Shown: positions 36,304 through 45,958, counted from the first letter of the stretch. The stretch is DNA of 64,000 nucleotides from JAJYRX01 sp041655275 (GCA_041655275.1 JBBAFU010000003.1:157886-221885); one strand, 5' to 3'. Notes: generated by a model not told the origin, from the letters alone. Translations and numbers: made by a program.

Positions 36304-37449
36304 TCAGCGGCTCAGGCCACGCGCACTGATGGGCCAGACGGCCTCGACCGTTCGGCCGCGAAAGGCAATCATGGCATCGTGCAGATTGATGGTGGGGTCG
36401 CAATGGCCGGGCACCAGGCGCAGGTGGGTGCCCAGCGCCGGCCGCGCCGCCTCTTCTTCGGCCACCAGCAGGGTATGTTCGTCATGCACGGCCTGGCAGC
36501 GCAAGCCGGGATGCCCGACCACCTGCGGCAGGCCGCTTTCCGCCGTCAGCGACTTGAGCCCGGCATCGGCCACGGCGCGCCGGGCCGTGGGTGTGCTCAT
36601 CACCGTGGCCAGCACATAGAGGCTGTGGCGAAAGCGTATGGCCTCTCCCCAGTCGAGCTGTCCATAGTCATTGTCCATGAAGGCGTAGGAGCCGGCTTGA
36701 ATCTCGGTGTACACGCCTGAAGCGGCGTCGAAGAGTGCCGTGCCCGTGCCCCCGCCGGTGACGATGGCGCATTCGAAGCCGGCGCGCGCCAGGGCCTTGA
36801 CGAAGCGTGTTGTGCGACGCGCGGCACGCTCGCTGGCCGTACGCCGCCGCTCATGCGAGCGCAGATGCTGTATGCCGCCGTGATAGGCCTGTATGCCGCC
36901 AAAACTGACCTGTGGCAGGCGTGCTATGGCCTGGGCCAGGGCGACAGCCTCCTCGGGTGTCTGCACGCCGCAGCGCTTCTGTCCAACATCGATCTCGATG
37001 AGCACACTGGCCCCGGAGCCCTGGGCCGCCAGGGCGGCCGACAGCGCTTCGAGCGCACGCGGATTGTCCACACAGACGCTGATGCGCGCCTGGGCGGCAA
37101 GGCGGGCCAGCAAGGCAAGCTTGGGGGCCCCCACCACTTCATTGCTGATATGGATGTCACGCAAACCGGCAGCGATGAAGCAGGCGGCCTCGGTCACCTT
37201 CTGGCAGCAGATCCCCTGGGCACCCAGCGCCACCTGGCGCAAGGCGATATCCGGACAGCGGTGCGCCTTGGCATGGGGACGCAGGGCCACCCCGTGACGC
37301 TCCGCCAGAACCTGCATGGTGCGCAAGTTCTCTTCGAACGCATCCAGATCCAGGATGAGGCTGGGCGTATCCACCTCGTCCAGTGCATCACCCGGCTGTG
37401 CCCCCGATCCTGCACCAGGCGCAGGACATACGGAAGTCACCTCTGTCAT
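36304..37449 (-). CDS. D-threonine aldolase / DSD1-type PLP enzyme
   Basis: A fold-type III PLP enzyme of 381 residues with an alanine-racemase-like barrel. It opens with VDTPSLILDLDAFEENL. Lys 61 in LRPHAKAHRC is the expected Schiff-base lysine. The C-terminal beta domain holds the metal-site region VPGHCDPTINLHD. Related enzymes cleave D-threonine or dehydrate D-serine using PLP plus a divalent metal; specificity cannot be read here. I chose the ATG at 37449, which follows AGGAACC; the in-frame upstream sequence has no family similarity. It is divergent from smg. Confidence 0.83.
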   Translation of the reverse strand: MTEVTSVCPAPGAGSGAQPGDALDEVDTPSLILDLDAFEENLRTMQVLAERHGVALRPHAKAHRCPDIALRQVALGAQGICCQKVTEAACFIAAGLRDIHISNEVVGAPKLALLARLAAQARISVCVDNPRALEALSAALAAQGSGASVLIEIDVGQKRCGVQTPEEAVALAQAIARLPQVSFGGIQAYHGGIQHLRSHERRRTASERAARRTTRFVKALARAGFECAIVTGGGTGTALFDAASGVYTEIQAGSYAFMDNDYGQLDWGEAIRFRHSLYVLATVMSTPTARRAVADAGLKSLTAESGLPQVVGHPGLRCQAVHDEHTLLVAEEEAARPALGTHLRLVPGHCDPTINLHDAMIAFRGRTVEAVWPISARGLSR

Positions 37450-37601
37450 AGGATAGGTTCCTCGCATCAGTTCGAAGCGCAGATCGGCGCCGCCATAAGC
37501 GTAGCCTATTTCCGGCTCCGCTGGCCAGCACCCGTCATTTGCCACCATGAACGATTCAGCGTAAAGTGCCTTCGGGAAGCTCTGAGGCAATGGGGGTCAT
37601 C

Positions 37602-38063
37602 ATGTTTGAAATACTGGTTTACCTTTTCGAAACCTATTACACCCCCAAAGCCTGCCCCGAGGCCGATGTACTGGCCCACAAGCTGGCGGCGGCGGGCTTT
37701 GAGCATGAAGATATCGACGAGGCGCTGAGCTGGCTGCACGGCCTGGCCCAGACGACGGAACAATGCCTGGATCTGCCCTTCAGTTCCGCAGGGCAGGGTT
37801 GCCGCATCTATACCGAGCAGGAATACCAGGCGCTTGGCAGCCCGGCCATCGGCTTCATCACTTTTCTCGAACAGTCCGGCGCGCTTTCACCGGCCCTGCG
37901 CGAAATCCTCATCGACCGGGCGCTCGCCACGGACGAGTCACCCATACCGCTCGACCAGCTCAAGATCATCGCCCTGATGGTGCTGTGGAGCCAGCAGATC
38001 GAAATCGATCACCTGGTGTTCGAAGAGCTGCTGGTCAACGACGACAGCCGCCCCTTTCACTGA
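37602..38063 (+). CDS. smg: Smg (DUF494) family protein
   Basis: A 153-residue Smg protein (DUF494), an acidic helical protein found next to dprA and topoisomerase genes in many proteobacteria. The N-terminus FEILVYLFETYYTPKACPEAD and the later ARLLxLDQLKIIALMVLWSQ-type segment (LDQLKIIALMVLWSQQ) are typical. The ATG at 37602 is the better start and has GGGGG upstream. Its biochemical role is unknown. Here it precedes topB, but dprA, the usual upstream neighbour, is missing. Confidence 0.9.
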   Translation: MFEILVYLFETYYTPKACPEADVLAHKLAAAGFEHEDIDEALSWLHGLAQTTEQCLDLPFSSAGQGCRIYTEQEYQALGSPAIGFITFLEQSGALSPALREILIDRALATDESPIPLDQLKIIALMVLWSQQIEIDHLVFEELLVNDDSRPFH

Positions 38064-38121
38064 GCAAGGCGTCTGATATAGTAAAAAGTCCGGGTCGCCT
38101 CCACTGGATGCAGGCGCATGC

Positions 38122-38151
38122 TTGCGAAACCGGCGTGCGCAACCGTATCAT
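38122..38151 (+). promoter_or_regulatory. Candidate topB promoter
   Basis: TTGCGA at 38122-38127 and TATCAT at 38146-38151 are separated by 18 bp in the 127-base gap before topB. The match is fair, and no operator is recognised. Confidence 0.35.
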
Positions 38152-38190
38152 GCGCGCTAAGGCGGTCTCATCCGCAGTGACTGGAAACAC

Positions 38191-40761
38191 ATGACCAAAA
38201 CGCTCATCATTGCCGAGAAACCCTCGGTAGCCCTGGATATTTCGCGCGCCCTGGGCGGCTTTACGCGAAAAGGCGACTATTTCGAAAGCGATGATTTCGT
38301 GCTCGCCTCCAGCATAGGCCACCTTCTGAGCCTGGTCGCTCCCAATGATCCCGTGCGTGGCAAGTGGAGCTTTACCCACCTGCCCGTGATTCCGCCGCAG
38401 TTCGATCTGGGCCCCGTGGACAAGCGCTCCACCGAGCGACTCAAGCTGCTCGTACGCCTGCTCAAGCGCAAGGACGTCAGCGCCATCATCAACGCCTGCG
38501 ACGCCGGGCGCGAAGGCGAGCTGATCTTCCGCTATATCGTCCAGTACGCCGGCGTGAAAAAGCCGATTCAGCGCCTGTGGCTGCGCTCCATGACGCGCAC
38601 GGCCATCCGCGAGGCCTTCGAGCAACTGCGTGACGACGAGACCATGCAGCCGCTGGCCGACGCGGCCCGCTCCCGCGCGGAGGCCGACTGGCTCATCGGC
38701 ATCAACGGCACGCGTGCCATGACCGCCTTCAACAGCAAGGATGGCGGCTTCTTCAAGACACCCGTAGGACGCGTGCAGACGCCCACGCTGACCATTGTGG
38801 CCGAGCGCGAGGAGCGCATCCGCAGCTTTGTGGCACGCGACTATTGGGAGGTGCATGCCACCTTCGTTGCTGCCGCCGGCCTGTATGAAGGCCGATGGTT
38901 CGACCCCGCCTTCGTCAGGAACGAGAGCGATCCCGAACAGCGCGATTCCCGCCTGTGGTCCGAAACGGCTGCGCGCACCATTGTCACCGCCTGCGAGGGA
39001 CAGCCCGGCGAAGTCGAGGAAGAGTCCAGGCCCTCGCGCCAGATGTCACCCGCCCTGTTCGATCTCACGTCGCTTCAGCGTGAGGCCAACTCGCGTTTCG
39101 GATACTCGGCCAAGACCACGCTGAGCCTGGCCCAGGCGCTCTACGAGCGTCACAAAGTGCTCACCTATCCGCGAACAGACTCCCGCTACCTGCCCGAAGA
39201 CACGGTTGCCGTGGTTCGTGAGACCATGCAGCAGCTCGCCGGCGCCGATGCCGGCACGGCCACCCCGCTACAGCCTTTTGCGGCCACCGTGGTCGAGCAG
39301 CAGTGGGTCAAGCCCAACCGGCGCATCTTCGACAACCGCAAGGTATCGGATCACTTCGCCATCATCCCCACCCTGCAGCTGCCCAAGGAGCTCAGCGAAG
39401 CCGAGGCGCGTATCTACACCCTGGTGGCCCGCCGTTTCCTGTCCGTCTTCTTCCCGGCCGCCGAGTTCCGCGTCACCACGCGCATCACCCGCGTCGCCGG
39501 CCATCACTTCAAGACGGAAGGCAAGGTGCTGGTTGAGCCGGGCTGGCTGGCCATCTATGGGCGCGAAGCCCAGGGCGAAGACGCTCACCTCGTGGCAGTC
39601 GCGCCCGACGAACACGTACGCACGGAAGACGTCGAGTTGCGCGGGCTGCAGACCCGCCCGCCGGCGCGCTTCACCGAAGCCACGCTGCTCTCCGCCATGG
39701 AAGGCGCAGGCAAGCTCGTGGATGATGAAGCGCTGCGCGAAGCCATGTCCGAACGCGGGCTGGGTACCCCCGCCACCCGGGCCGCCATCATCGAGGGCCT
39801 GCTCAACGAGGGCTATCTGCGCCGCGAAGGCCGCGAACTCATTCCCAGCGCCAAGACGCGCCAGCTGATGACCCTACTCTCGGGCCTGGGCGTCAATGAA
39901 CTCACCTCGCCCGAACTGACGGGTGAATGGGAACACAAGCTCAAGCAGATCGAGCAGCGCGAGCTCGACCGCAGCAGCTTCATGCGCGACATCGCCCAGA
40001 TGACCCAGGTCATCGTCAAGCGGGCCAAGGAATATGACGGCGACACGGTTCCCGGCGACTATGCCACGCTGACGACGCCCTGCCCCAAGTGCGGGGGTGT
40101 GGTCAAGGAAAACTACCGGCGCTACGCCTGCACGAATTGCGACTTCTCCATCAGCAAATACCCCGGCGGGCGCACGTTCGAGACGGCCGAAGCCGAGACG
40201 CTGCTGGAAAAGCGCGAGCTCGGCCCGCTGACCGGCTTCATCAGCAAGCAGGGCCGCCCCTTTGCGGCCGTACTGCGCATCAGCGACGAGCACAAGCTCG
40301 AGTTTGATTTCGGCCAGAATGACGACGCCGATTCCGAGGCGGTCGATTTCTCGGGCAAGGAGTCCCTGGGGCCCTGCCCCAAGTGCGGCGCAGCCGTCTA
40401 CGAGCACGGCATGAACTATGTCTGCGAAAAATCCGTCGGCCCCGAACGCAGCTGCACCTTCCGCAGCGGCAAGGTCATATTGCAGCAGGAAATCAGCGCC
40501 GAACAAATGCGCAAACTGCTTGCAGAAGGGCGAACCGACCTGCTGACGGACTTTGTGTCCAGCCGCACCCATCGCAAGTTCAAGGCTTTCCTGGTGCGCC
40601 AGAGCGACGGCAAGGTCGGCTTCGAATTCGAGCCGCGCGCCACGAAGACTGCGGCGAAGAAGACCGGCGCAAAGAAAGCGGCGGCCAAGAAGGCTGCAAC
40701 GAAGAAAACAGCGCGCAAGAAAGCCGCCCCGGCGGAATCGGAGGCTGATGTACTGGACTAG
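38191..40761 (+). CDS. topB: DNA topoisomerase III with zinc fingers and Lys/Ala-rich tail
   Basis: A type IA topoisomerase of 856 residues that relaxes or decatenates DNA through a 5'-phosphotyrosine. The toprim region starts TLIIAEKPSVALDISRALGG and includes INACDAGREGELIF. The active-site Tyr 326 is in VLTYPRTDSRYL. Two C4 zinc fingers lie at about 631-653 (CPKCGG ... CTNC) and 729-755. The last ~40 residues are repeats of AAKKxxAKK, like histone-H1-type tails that bind DNA nonspecifically. The TAG stop overlaps that of the convergent TRAP permease gene in CTAG. Confidence 0.94.
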   Translation: MTKTLIIAEKPSVALDISRALGGFTRKGDYFESDDFVLASSIGHLLSLVAPNDPVRGKWSFTHLPVIPPQFDLGPVDKRSTERLKLLVRLLKRKDVSAIINACDAGREGELIFRYIVQYAGVKKPIQRLWLRSMTRTAIREAFEQLRDDETMQPLADAARSRAEADWLIGINGTRAMTAFNSKDGGFFKTPVGRVQTPTLTIVAEREERIRSFVARDYWEVHATFVAAAGLYEGRWFDPAFVRNESDPEQRDSRLWSETAARTIVTACEGQPGEVEEESRPSRQMSPALFDLTSLQREANSRFGYSAKTTLSLAQALYERHKVLTYPRTDSRYLPEDTVAVVRETMQQLAGADAGTATPLQPFAATVVEQQWVKPNRRIFDNRKVSDHFAIIPTLQLPKELSEAEARIYTLVARRFLSVFFPAAEFRVTTRITRVAGHHFKTEGKVLVEPGWLAIYGREAQGEDAHLVAVAPDEHVRTEDVELRGLQTRPPARFTEATLLSAMEGAGKLVDDEALREAMSERGLGTPATRAAIIEGLLNEGYLRREGRELIPSAKTRQLMTLLSGLGVNELTSPELTGEWEHKLKQIEQRELDRSSFMRDIAQMTQVIVKRAKEYDGDTVPGDYATLTTPCPKCGGVVKENYRRYACTNCDFSISKYPGGRTFETAEAETLLEKRELGPLTGFISKQGRPFAAVLRISDEHKLEFDFGQNDDADSEAVDFSGKESLGPCPKCGAAVYEHGMNYVCEKSVGPERSCTFRSGKVILQQEISAEQMRKLLAEGRTDLLTDFVSSRTHRKFKAFLVRQSDGKVGFEFEPRATKTAAKKTGAKKAAAKKAATKKTARKKAAPAESEADVLD

Positions 40762-42041
40762 CGCGTCCCGTAGACCAGATCCCTGAAATACAGGCTGATC
40801 TCGGGCACATAGGTGATCAGTACCAGGCACATCAGCACCACCAGCACAAAGGGCAGCAAGGGGCGCACAAGGCGTTCCAGGGGAATCTTCGCCACCGTGC
40901 AGGCCGCAAACAGGTTGACGCCGAAGGGCGGGGTCACCATGCCCAGCGCCAGATTGACCACCATGATGACGCCGAAGTGCGAAGCTTGCACGCCAAACTG
41001 CATGGCCACCGGCAGCAGCAGCGGCGCCAGCACCACGATGGACGCTGAAGTCTCGATGAACATGCCGATGAGGAACAGGGCCAGGTTCACACCCAGCAGG
41101 AAGCTGATCTTGCTGTCGAAGATGGTGGCCAGCCACTCGCCCAGCGCAAAAGGCACGCCGGCGCGGTTGAGCAGGAAGGCGAACACGCCGGCATTGGCGA
41201 TCACGAACATGATGACGGCCGTCGAGACCACTGAACGATGCAGCGTGTGCGATAGTTGCTGCAGGCCAAGTGTTCGATATATGAACACGCCCACGACCAG
41301 GGCATAGACCACTGCCACCGCCGACGCCTCGGTCGGCGTGAACACGCCGCCGTAGATGCCGCCCAGGATGATCACCGGCATCAGCAGGGCCAGCCAGGAG
41401 CGGCAAAACGCCGGCCACAGACGCATGCGGCCTTCGCCGTCGCGGGTTCCATAGCCATGGCGGCGTGCATACAGCCAGACGTAGAACATCAGCGCACCGG
41501 CAATCAGGATGCCCGGTCCCACACCGGCAATGAACAGCTCGCCCACCGAGGTGTCGGTCGATACGGCGAACAGGATCATCGGAATGGAAGGCGGGATGAT
41601 GACGCCCAGCTCGGCTGCGGTGGCCTGCAGCGAGGCCGCAAAGGCCACAGGATAGCCATGGCGCACCATCGCGGGAATGAGGATGGCGCCCACAGCGAAG
41701 GTGGTGGCCACACTGGAGCCCGCAACGGCGGCGAATATCATGCAGGTGAAGACACAGCTCACCGCCAGCCCGCCCTGCAGCCCGCCGACCACGCTCTTGG
41801 CGAAGTCGACCATGCGCTCGGAAATGCCGGCCGCCTCCATCAGATTGCCGGCCAGGATGAAGAAGGGCACGGCGACCAGCGGGTATTTATCCAGTGCCGC
41901 GTAGATCTGCTGGGCAATCACCAGCCAGGTCATGCCGCCATCCCAGGCCACGCCCAGCATGGCCGCAAGGCCGATGGACACGGCAACGGGCACCGTGAGG
42001 CCGAAGAACAGCAGCATGGAGAGGACCATCAGCTGCGACAT
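40758..42041 (-). CDS. TRAP transporter large permease (DctM family), second system
   Basis: A 427-residue TRAP large permease. Family marks are VPVAVSIGLAAMLGV near the start, AAVAGSSVATTFAVGAILIPAM, GVIIPPSIPMILFAVSTDTSVGELF and MVTPPFGVNLFAACTVAKIPLE at the end. Together with the two genes upstream on the minus strand it makes a complete transporter, unrelated in detail to the one at 15.7-18.6 kb. It starts 3 bases after the small-permease stop. The substrate is unknown. Confidence 0.94.
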   Translation of the reverse strand: MSQLMVLSMLLFFGLTVPVAVSIGLAAMLGVAWDGGMTWLVIAQQIYAALDKYPLVAVPFFILAGNLMEAAGISERMVDFAKSVVGGLQGGLAVSCVFTCMIFAAVAGSSVATTFAVGAILIPAMVRHGYPVAFAASLQATAAELGVIIPPSIPMILFAVSTDTSVGELFIAGVGPGILIAGALMFYVWLYARRHGYGTRDGEGRMRLWPAFCRSWLALLMPVIILGGIYGGVFTPTEASAVAVVYALVVGVFIYRTLGLQQLSHTLHRSVVSTAVIMFVIANAGVFAFLLNRAGVPFALGEWLATIFDSKISFLLGVNLALFLIGMFIETSASIVVLAPLLLPVAMQFGVQASHFGVIMVVNLALGMVTPPFGVNLFAACTVAKIPLERLVRPLLPFVLVVLMCLVLITYVPEISLYFRDLVYGTR

Positions 42042-42044
42042 GGC

Positions 42045-42539
42045 TCAGATGACCGTCTCGTCAATGATGGGCCTGGGGGCATCCTGCAGCCACCAGGCGA
42101 CGACCGCGATGAATGCCAGGCCGGCACCCACGGGAATGGCAAGATAGATCCAGGAGATGGAAATCTCGAGGCTGGGCATGGTCTGGAAGCGCACGCGCCA
42201 CACCATTTGTGCACCCACCCATGTCAGGAAGCCCAGAAAGCCCGTGACAATGAGCAACACCAAGGCTTCGAGCCCGCGTCGGGCGCGGCCTTTCAGAAGA
42301 CTGTGCAATACCTCGACACTGAGCATGGCGCCCTGACGGAACGCCAGCGCCACGCCCAGCATCACGGCCCAGATCAGCGATGCCCGTGTCCAGGCTTCGG
42401 ACCAGTCTGCCGGTGACTGGAGTACAAAGCGCGCGACGACCTGAAAGAAGCCCGCCGCCACTGCCGAAAGCAGCAGCAGCTGGGCAATGACGGACACCAG
42501 CAGAAACAGGCCCCGATCAAGTCGGCAAAGCAGGATCAT
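42045..42539 (-). CDS. TRAP transporter small permease (DctQ family), second system
   Basis: A 164-residue, four-span small permease. Hydrophobic segments start with LFLLVSVIAQLLLLSAVAAGFFQVVARFV; the DctQ motif region SPADWSEAWTRASLIWAVMLGVALAFRQGAML is clear. It is sandwiched between the receptor gene (2 bases upstream) and the large permease gene (3 bases downstream), so all three are one operon in P-Q-M order. Confidence 0.9.
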   Translation of the reverse strand: MILLCRLDRGLFLLVSVIAQLLLLSAVAAGFFQVVARFVLQSPADWSEAWTRASLIWAVMLGVALAFRQGAMLSVEVLHSLLKGRARRGLEALVLLIVTGFLGFLTWVGAQMVWRVRFQTMPSLEISISWIYLAIPVGAGLAFIAVVAWWLQDAPRPIIDETVI

Positions 42540-42541
42540 GC

Positions 42542-43522
42542 CTATTGCATGTTGCGGATGGAATCCACCAGATCCTGGCTGAACTGCTTGTAATACTGCG
42601 GATAGACAGGCTCAACCGCCTTCACGAAGGCCGCATGGTCCACGGTGTTGACTTCCATGCCTTCCTCGCGGACTTTTTCCAGCCCTTCGCGCTCGACATT
42701 GTCAACGAAGGCACGCATGGCCCTGGCCGACTCCACACCGGCGGTCTTGAAGGCTTCTTTCTGCGCGTCGGACAGGCCGTTGTAGACCGACGGCGACATC
42801 AGCACCAGCGCAGGGCCGTAGACGTGCGAGGTGAGCGAAAGATACTTCTGCAGCTGCCACAGCTTGGCCGAGACAACGACCGACATGGGGTTTTCCTGAC
42901 CGTCTATGGTGCCTTGCTGCAGGGCGGTAGCCACCTCGGGCCAGGCCATGGGCGTGGCCAGAATGCCGATCTCGCGGAAGGCGGCAATGTGGATGGGGTT
43001 CTCCATGCTGCGGATCTTGAGCCCCCTGGCGTCGGCCGGAGTATTCACCGGACGCACGTTGTTGGTCATCTGGCGAAAGCCCTGCTCGCCCCAGGCCAGT
43101 GCCACCAGGCCGCGCTTGGGGAACTGTGCCAGCAGGTTCTGGCCGATCTCGCTGTCCATCACCTTGCGCGCATGCGTCAGGTCACGGAACAGGAAGGGGA
43201 TGTCGAACACCCCGGTATCGGGCACGAAGTTGACCGTGGCGCCGGTGGAAACGATGGCCAGATCAATCGTGCCCAGCTGCAGGCCTTCGATGACCTCGCG
43301 CTCGCCGCCCAGGGCGCTGTTGGGATAGTGCTTGATCTGATATTCGCCTGAAGTGCCCTTGTCCAGCGAATCGGCAAAGGCCCGCGCGCCGGCGCCGTAA
43401 TGCGAATCAGTGGACAAGGCATAGGCCATCTTGAGCGTGGTTTCAGCCGCCACGGGCGTGGCAGCCAATACGCCGGCGGCACCCAGGGCCAGAAGCCAGC
43501 GGGAGAAACGGAAAGTATTCAT
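42542..43522 (-). CDS. TRAP transporter substrate-binding protein (DctP family), second system
   Basis: A 326-residue periplasmic receptor with a signal peptide at about 1-26 (LAATPVAAET). The fold is DctP-like, with LGGEREVIEGLQLGTIDLAIVST, GLKIRSMENPIHIAAFREIG with the carboxylate-binding Arg, and GTIDGQENPMSVV. The start at MNTFRFSRW gives a normal signal peptide; a longer in-frame start is rejected. It lies 83 bases after the acetolactate synthase gene on the same strand, so read-through is possible. Confidence 0.93.
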   Translation of the reverse strand: MNTFRFSRWLLALGAAGVLAATPVAAETTLKMAYALSTDSHYGAGARAFADSLDKGTSGEYQIKHYPNSALGGEREVIEGLQLGTIDLAIVSTGATVNFVPDTGVFDIPFLFRDLTHARKVMDSEIGQNLLAQFPKRGLVALAWGEQGFRQMTNNVRPVNTPADARGLKIRSMENPIHIAAFREIGILATPMAWPEVATALQQGTIDGQENPMSVVVSAKLWQLQKYLSLTSHVYGPALVLMSPSVYNGLSDAQKEAFKTAGVESARAMRAFVDNVEREGLEKVREEGMEVNTVDHAAFVKAVEPVYPQYYKQFSQDLVDSIRNMQ

Positions 43523-43605
43523 CGGAGTATCCCTGAAAAATGAAGGCGCCGAAGGCGGCGTCGGCGTCAAGTTTGCCATAGCCAGGACATCAGGACCACC
43601 CGTGT

Positions 43606-45417
43606 TTACCTTGGGGTCGCGGTATCCTCGCATACCTGCTCCTGGTCGCAATCCACGTACCAGGTGTCTTCCGCCAGCATGAGCTCCTGATGTCCGCAGC
43701 CTGCGGGCATCATGGGGAAGCAGTTTTCCAGCGGCTGAACCACGACATCGAGAAAGAACGGCCCATCATGGTCCAGACACTCGGCCAGCGCCGCATCCAG
43801 CGCGCCCGGGTCGGCCACCCGGCGCGCACCCCAGCCAAATCCCCGGGCAAGCACCGTGAAGTCAGGCAGGCTGGCGTTGTAGCTGTGGCTGTAGCGGCCC
43901 TCATGAATGAGCTCCTGCCACTGGCGCACCATGCCCATGTGCTGGTTGTTGCACAGGACCACCTTCACCGGGAGGCGATGCTGCACGGCCGTGGCCATTT
44001 CCTGCAGATTCATCAATATGGAGGCATCACCACTGATGCAGACCACCATGCGGTCGCGATGGGCCACCTGGGCGCCTATTGCAGCCGGCAGGCCATAGCC
44101 CATGGTGCCCGCACCGCCGGAAGTGAGCCAGCGCCCCGGCTCACGCACACACAGATACTGCGCCGCCCACATCTGGTGCTGGCCCACATCGGTAGCGAGA
44201 ATGACATCGCGTCCGGCCAGTGCGGTATCGAGTGTCTTCATCAGCGCCTGGGGCACGATCACATCCGTGGCCGGCTCGAAATCCAGGCAGGCGGCGGCAC
44301 GCCAGCGGGCAATGCGCTCCCGCCACGGCGCCAGCGGCTCATCCGGGAAGCGGACACCGGCCAGCGCCTGCTGCAGGCTTTCCAGCACGGCATCGCAATC
44401 GCCCACCAGCGCCACATCGGCCGGCACGACCTTGCCGATCGATGCCGGATCGATGTCGATATGGATCTTGCGTGCCTGCGGCGAGAAATCGGACAGGCGC
44501 CCCGTGATGCGGTCATCGAAGCGCGCACCCACGCAGATGATCAGATCGGCGTGATGCATGGCCAGGTTGGCCTGCAGCGTGCCATGCATGCCCAGCATGC
44601 CCAGAAACTGCGCATCATCGCCCGGATAGGCACCCAGGCCCATGAGCGTGAGCGTGCACGGCGCCCCGGTCTGGCGCACCAGCGCCCGGAAGCGCTCGCA
44701 GGCCGATACCCCGGAATTGATGAGCCCGCCGCCCCCGTAGAATACCGGCCGGCGCGCCTGGCGGATGAGCCGCGCCGCACTGCCGATCGCATCCCGAAGG
44801 CCGGCACCCGTCGCAACGGGCGCGGTCGGGATGGCAGGCACCTGCGCCGCCGTCGTCACGGGCGCCAGCTGGATATCCTTGGGAAAATCGAGCAGTACCG
44901 GGCCCGGCCGCCCCGTACCGGCCTCGTGCAGCGCCCGCGCCGCCAGCGTAGCCACGTCGTCGCTGTGCCGGATCTGCGCATTCCATTTCGTGACCGGACG
45001 CGAGATGCCCAGCGCATCGCACTCCTGGAAAGCCGCCGTGCCAATGGCACTGGTGGCCACCTGACCGCTGATGCACACCACGGGTATGGAGTCGCAGAAG
45101 GCATCGAGAAGACCGGTGGTGGTATTGGACATGCCGGGGCCGGAAGTGACCAGCACCACGCCGGGGCGCCCCGTGCTGCGCGCATAGCCTTCGGCCGCAT
45201 GGACCGCAGCCTGTTCGTGACGGACTAGAATATGCTGCAGGCGGGGTTCGCCATGCAAGGCATCGTACAAGGGCAGCACGGCGCCGCCCGGGTACCCGAA
45301 AATGGTGTCCACCCCCTGTGCGATGAGCACATCGAGCAGTACTTGCGCACCACTGCGCGGTGCCGGGGCGGCAGGATCACTGCCGACCCGGCCCTGTATG
45401 GCATCCTGGTGAAGCAT
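43606..45417 (-). CDS. Acetolactate synthase large subunit, unpaired
   Basis: This 603-residue enzyme is dependent on thiamine diphosphate and joins two pyruvate into acetolactate, or pyruvate and 2-oxobutyrate. Glu 68 in VRHEQAAVHAAEGYARSTG is the cofactor-activating residue. GARFDDRITGRLSDF is the FAD-region signature of true acetolactate synthases. GDASILMNLQEMATAV and NNQHMGMVRQWQE form the diphosphate site. No regulatory subunit (ilvN/ilvH) or ilvC is adjacent. It may be a catabolic or auxiliary isozyme. The ATG at 45417 follows GGAAG; the in-frame extension runs through the divergent gene and is rejected. Confidence 0.9.
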   Translation of the reverse strand: MLHQDAIQGRVGSDPAAPAPRSGAQVLLDVLIAQGVDTIFGYPGGAVLPLYDALHGEPRLQHILVRHEQAAVHAAEGYARSTGRPGVVLVTSGPGMSNTTTGLLDAFCDSIPVVCISGQVATSAIGTAAFQECDALGISRPVTKWNAQIRHSDDVATLAARALHEAGTGRPGPVLLDFPKDIQLAPVTTAAQVPAIPTAPVATGAGLRDAIGSAARLIRQARRPVFYGGGGLINSGVSACERFRALVRQTGAPCTLTLMGLGAYPGDDAQFLGMLGMHGTLQANLAMHHADLIICVGARFDDRITGRLSDFSPQARKIHIDIDPASIGKVVPADVALVGDCDAVLESLQQALAGVRFPDEPLAPWRERIARWRAAACLDFEPATDVIVPQALMKTLDTALAGRDVILATDVGQHQMWAAQYLCVREPGRWLTSGGAGTMGYGLPAAIGAQVAHRDRMVVCISGDASILMNLQEMATAVQHRLPVKVVLCNNQHMGMVRQWQELIHEGRYSHSYNASLPDFTVLARGFGWGARRVADPGALDAALAECLDHDGPFFLDVVVQPLENCFPMMPAGCGHQELMLAEDTWYVDCDQEQVCEDTATPR

Positions 45418-45460
45418 TCTGCGCTTCCTTCCCTGTTCTGAACCGCCGGATCGGTGCCCC

Positions 45461-45958
45461 ATGATAGACGATTTTCCCGCCTGGCATGCCACGAAACCCT
45501 CACCCCTGCACGGGATGGGCGTCTTTGCCGCCCGGCCCATTCCGGCGGGCACCATGATCCTGGAATACGAAGGCTTGCGCATCAGTCCGGAAGCGGCCGA
45601 CGCCCAGGAACCGGACGATCCGGATGACCCCTGTCACACCTTCTTCTTCTCGCTGAGCTCGGGCGAAGTGATCGACGGCGCCCGTGACGGCAACGACGCC
45701 CGCTGGATCAATCACAGCTGCGAACCCAACTGCCAGGCTGAAGAGGACGAGGACGGCCGGCGCGTCTTCATCGTCGCCCTCAGGGACATTGCCGCCGGCG
45801 AGGAGCTCACCTTCGACTACGGCCTGGTCATCGACGAACCCATGACCGATGCCTTGCGTCAGGAGTATCGCTGCCATTGCGGCGCGCCGGGCTGCCGGGG
45901 CACCATGCTGGCGCCACCCGCGGAAGATGACACACAGGACGGCGACGGGACTACTTGA
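45461..45958 (+). CDS. SET-domain protein lysine methyltransferase-like
   Basis: A 165-residue protein that is nearly all SET domain. It contains the start GMGVFAARPIPAGTMILEYEG, the SAM-binding WINHSCEPN at residues 82-90 and GEELTFDYG at about 113-121. A post-SET zinc motif CHCGAPGCRG follows at 138-147. This combination is that of active lysine methyltransferases, common in eukaryotes and sporadic in bacteria. The substrate is unknown; ribosomal or DNA-associated proteins are possible. The gene is divergent from acetolactate synthase across only 43 bases and convergent with amn (8-base overlap). Confidence 0.87.
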   Translation: MIDDFPAWHATKPSPLHGMGVFAARPIPAGTMILEYEGLRISPEAADAQEPDDPDDPCHTFFFSLSSGEVIDGARDGNDARWINHSCEPNCQAEEDEDGRRVFIVALRDIAAGEELTFDYGLVIDEPMTDALRQEYRCHCGAPGCRGTMLAPPAEDDTQDGDGTT

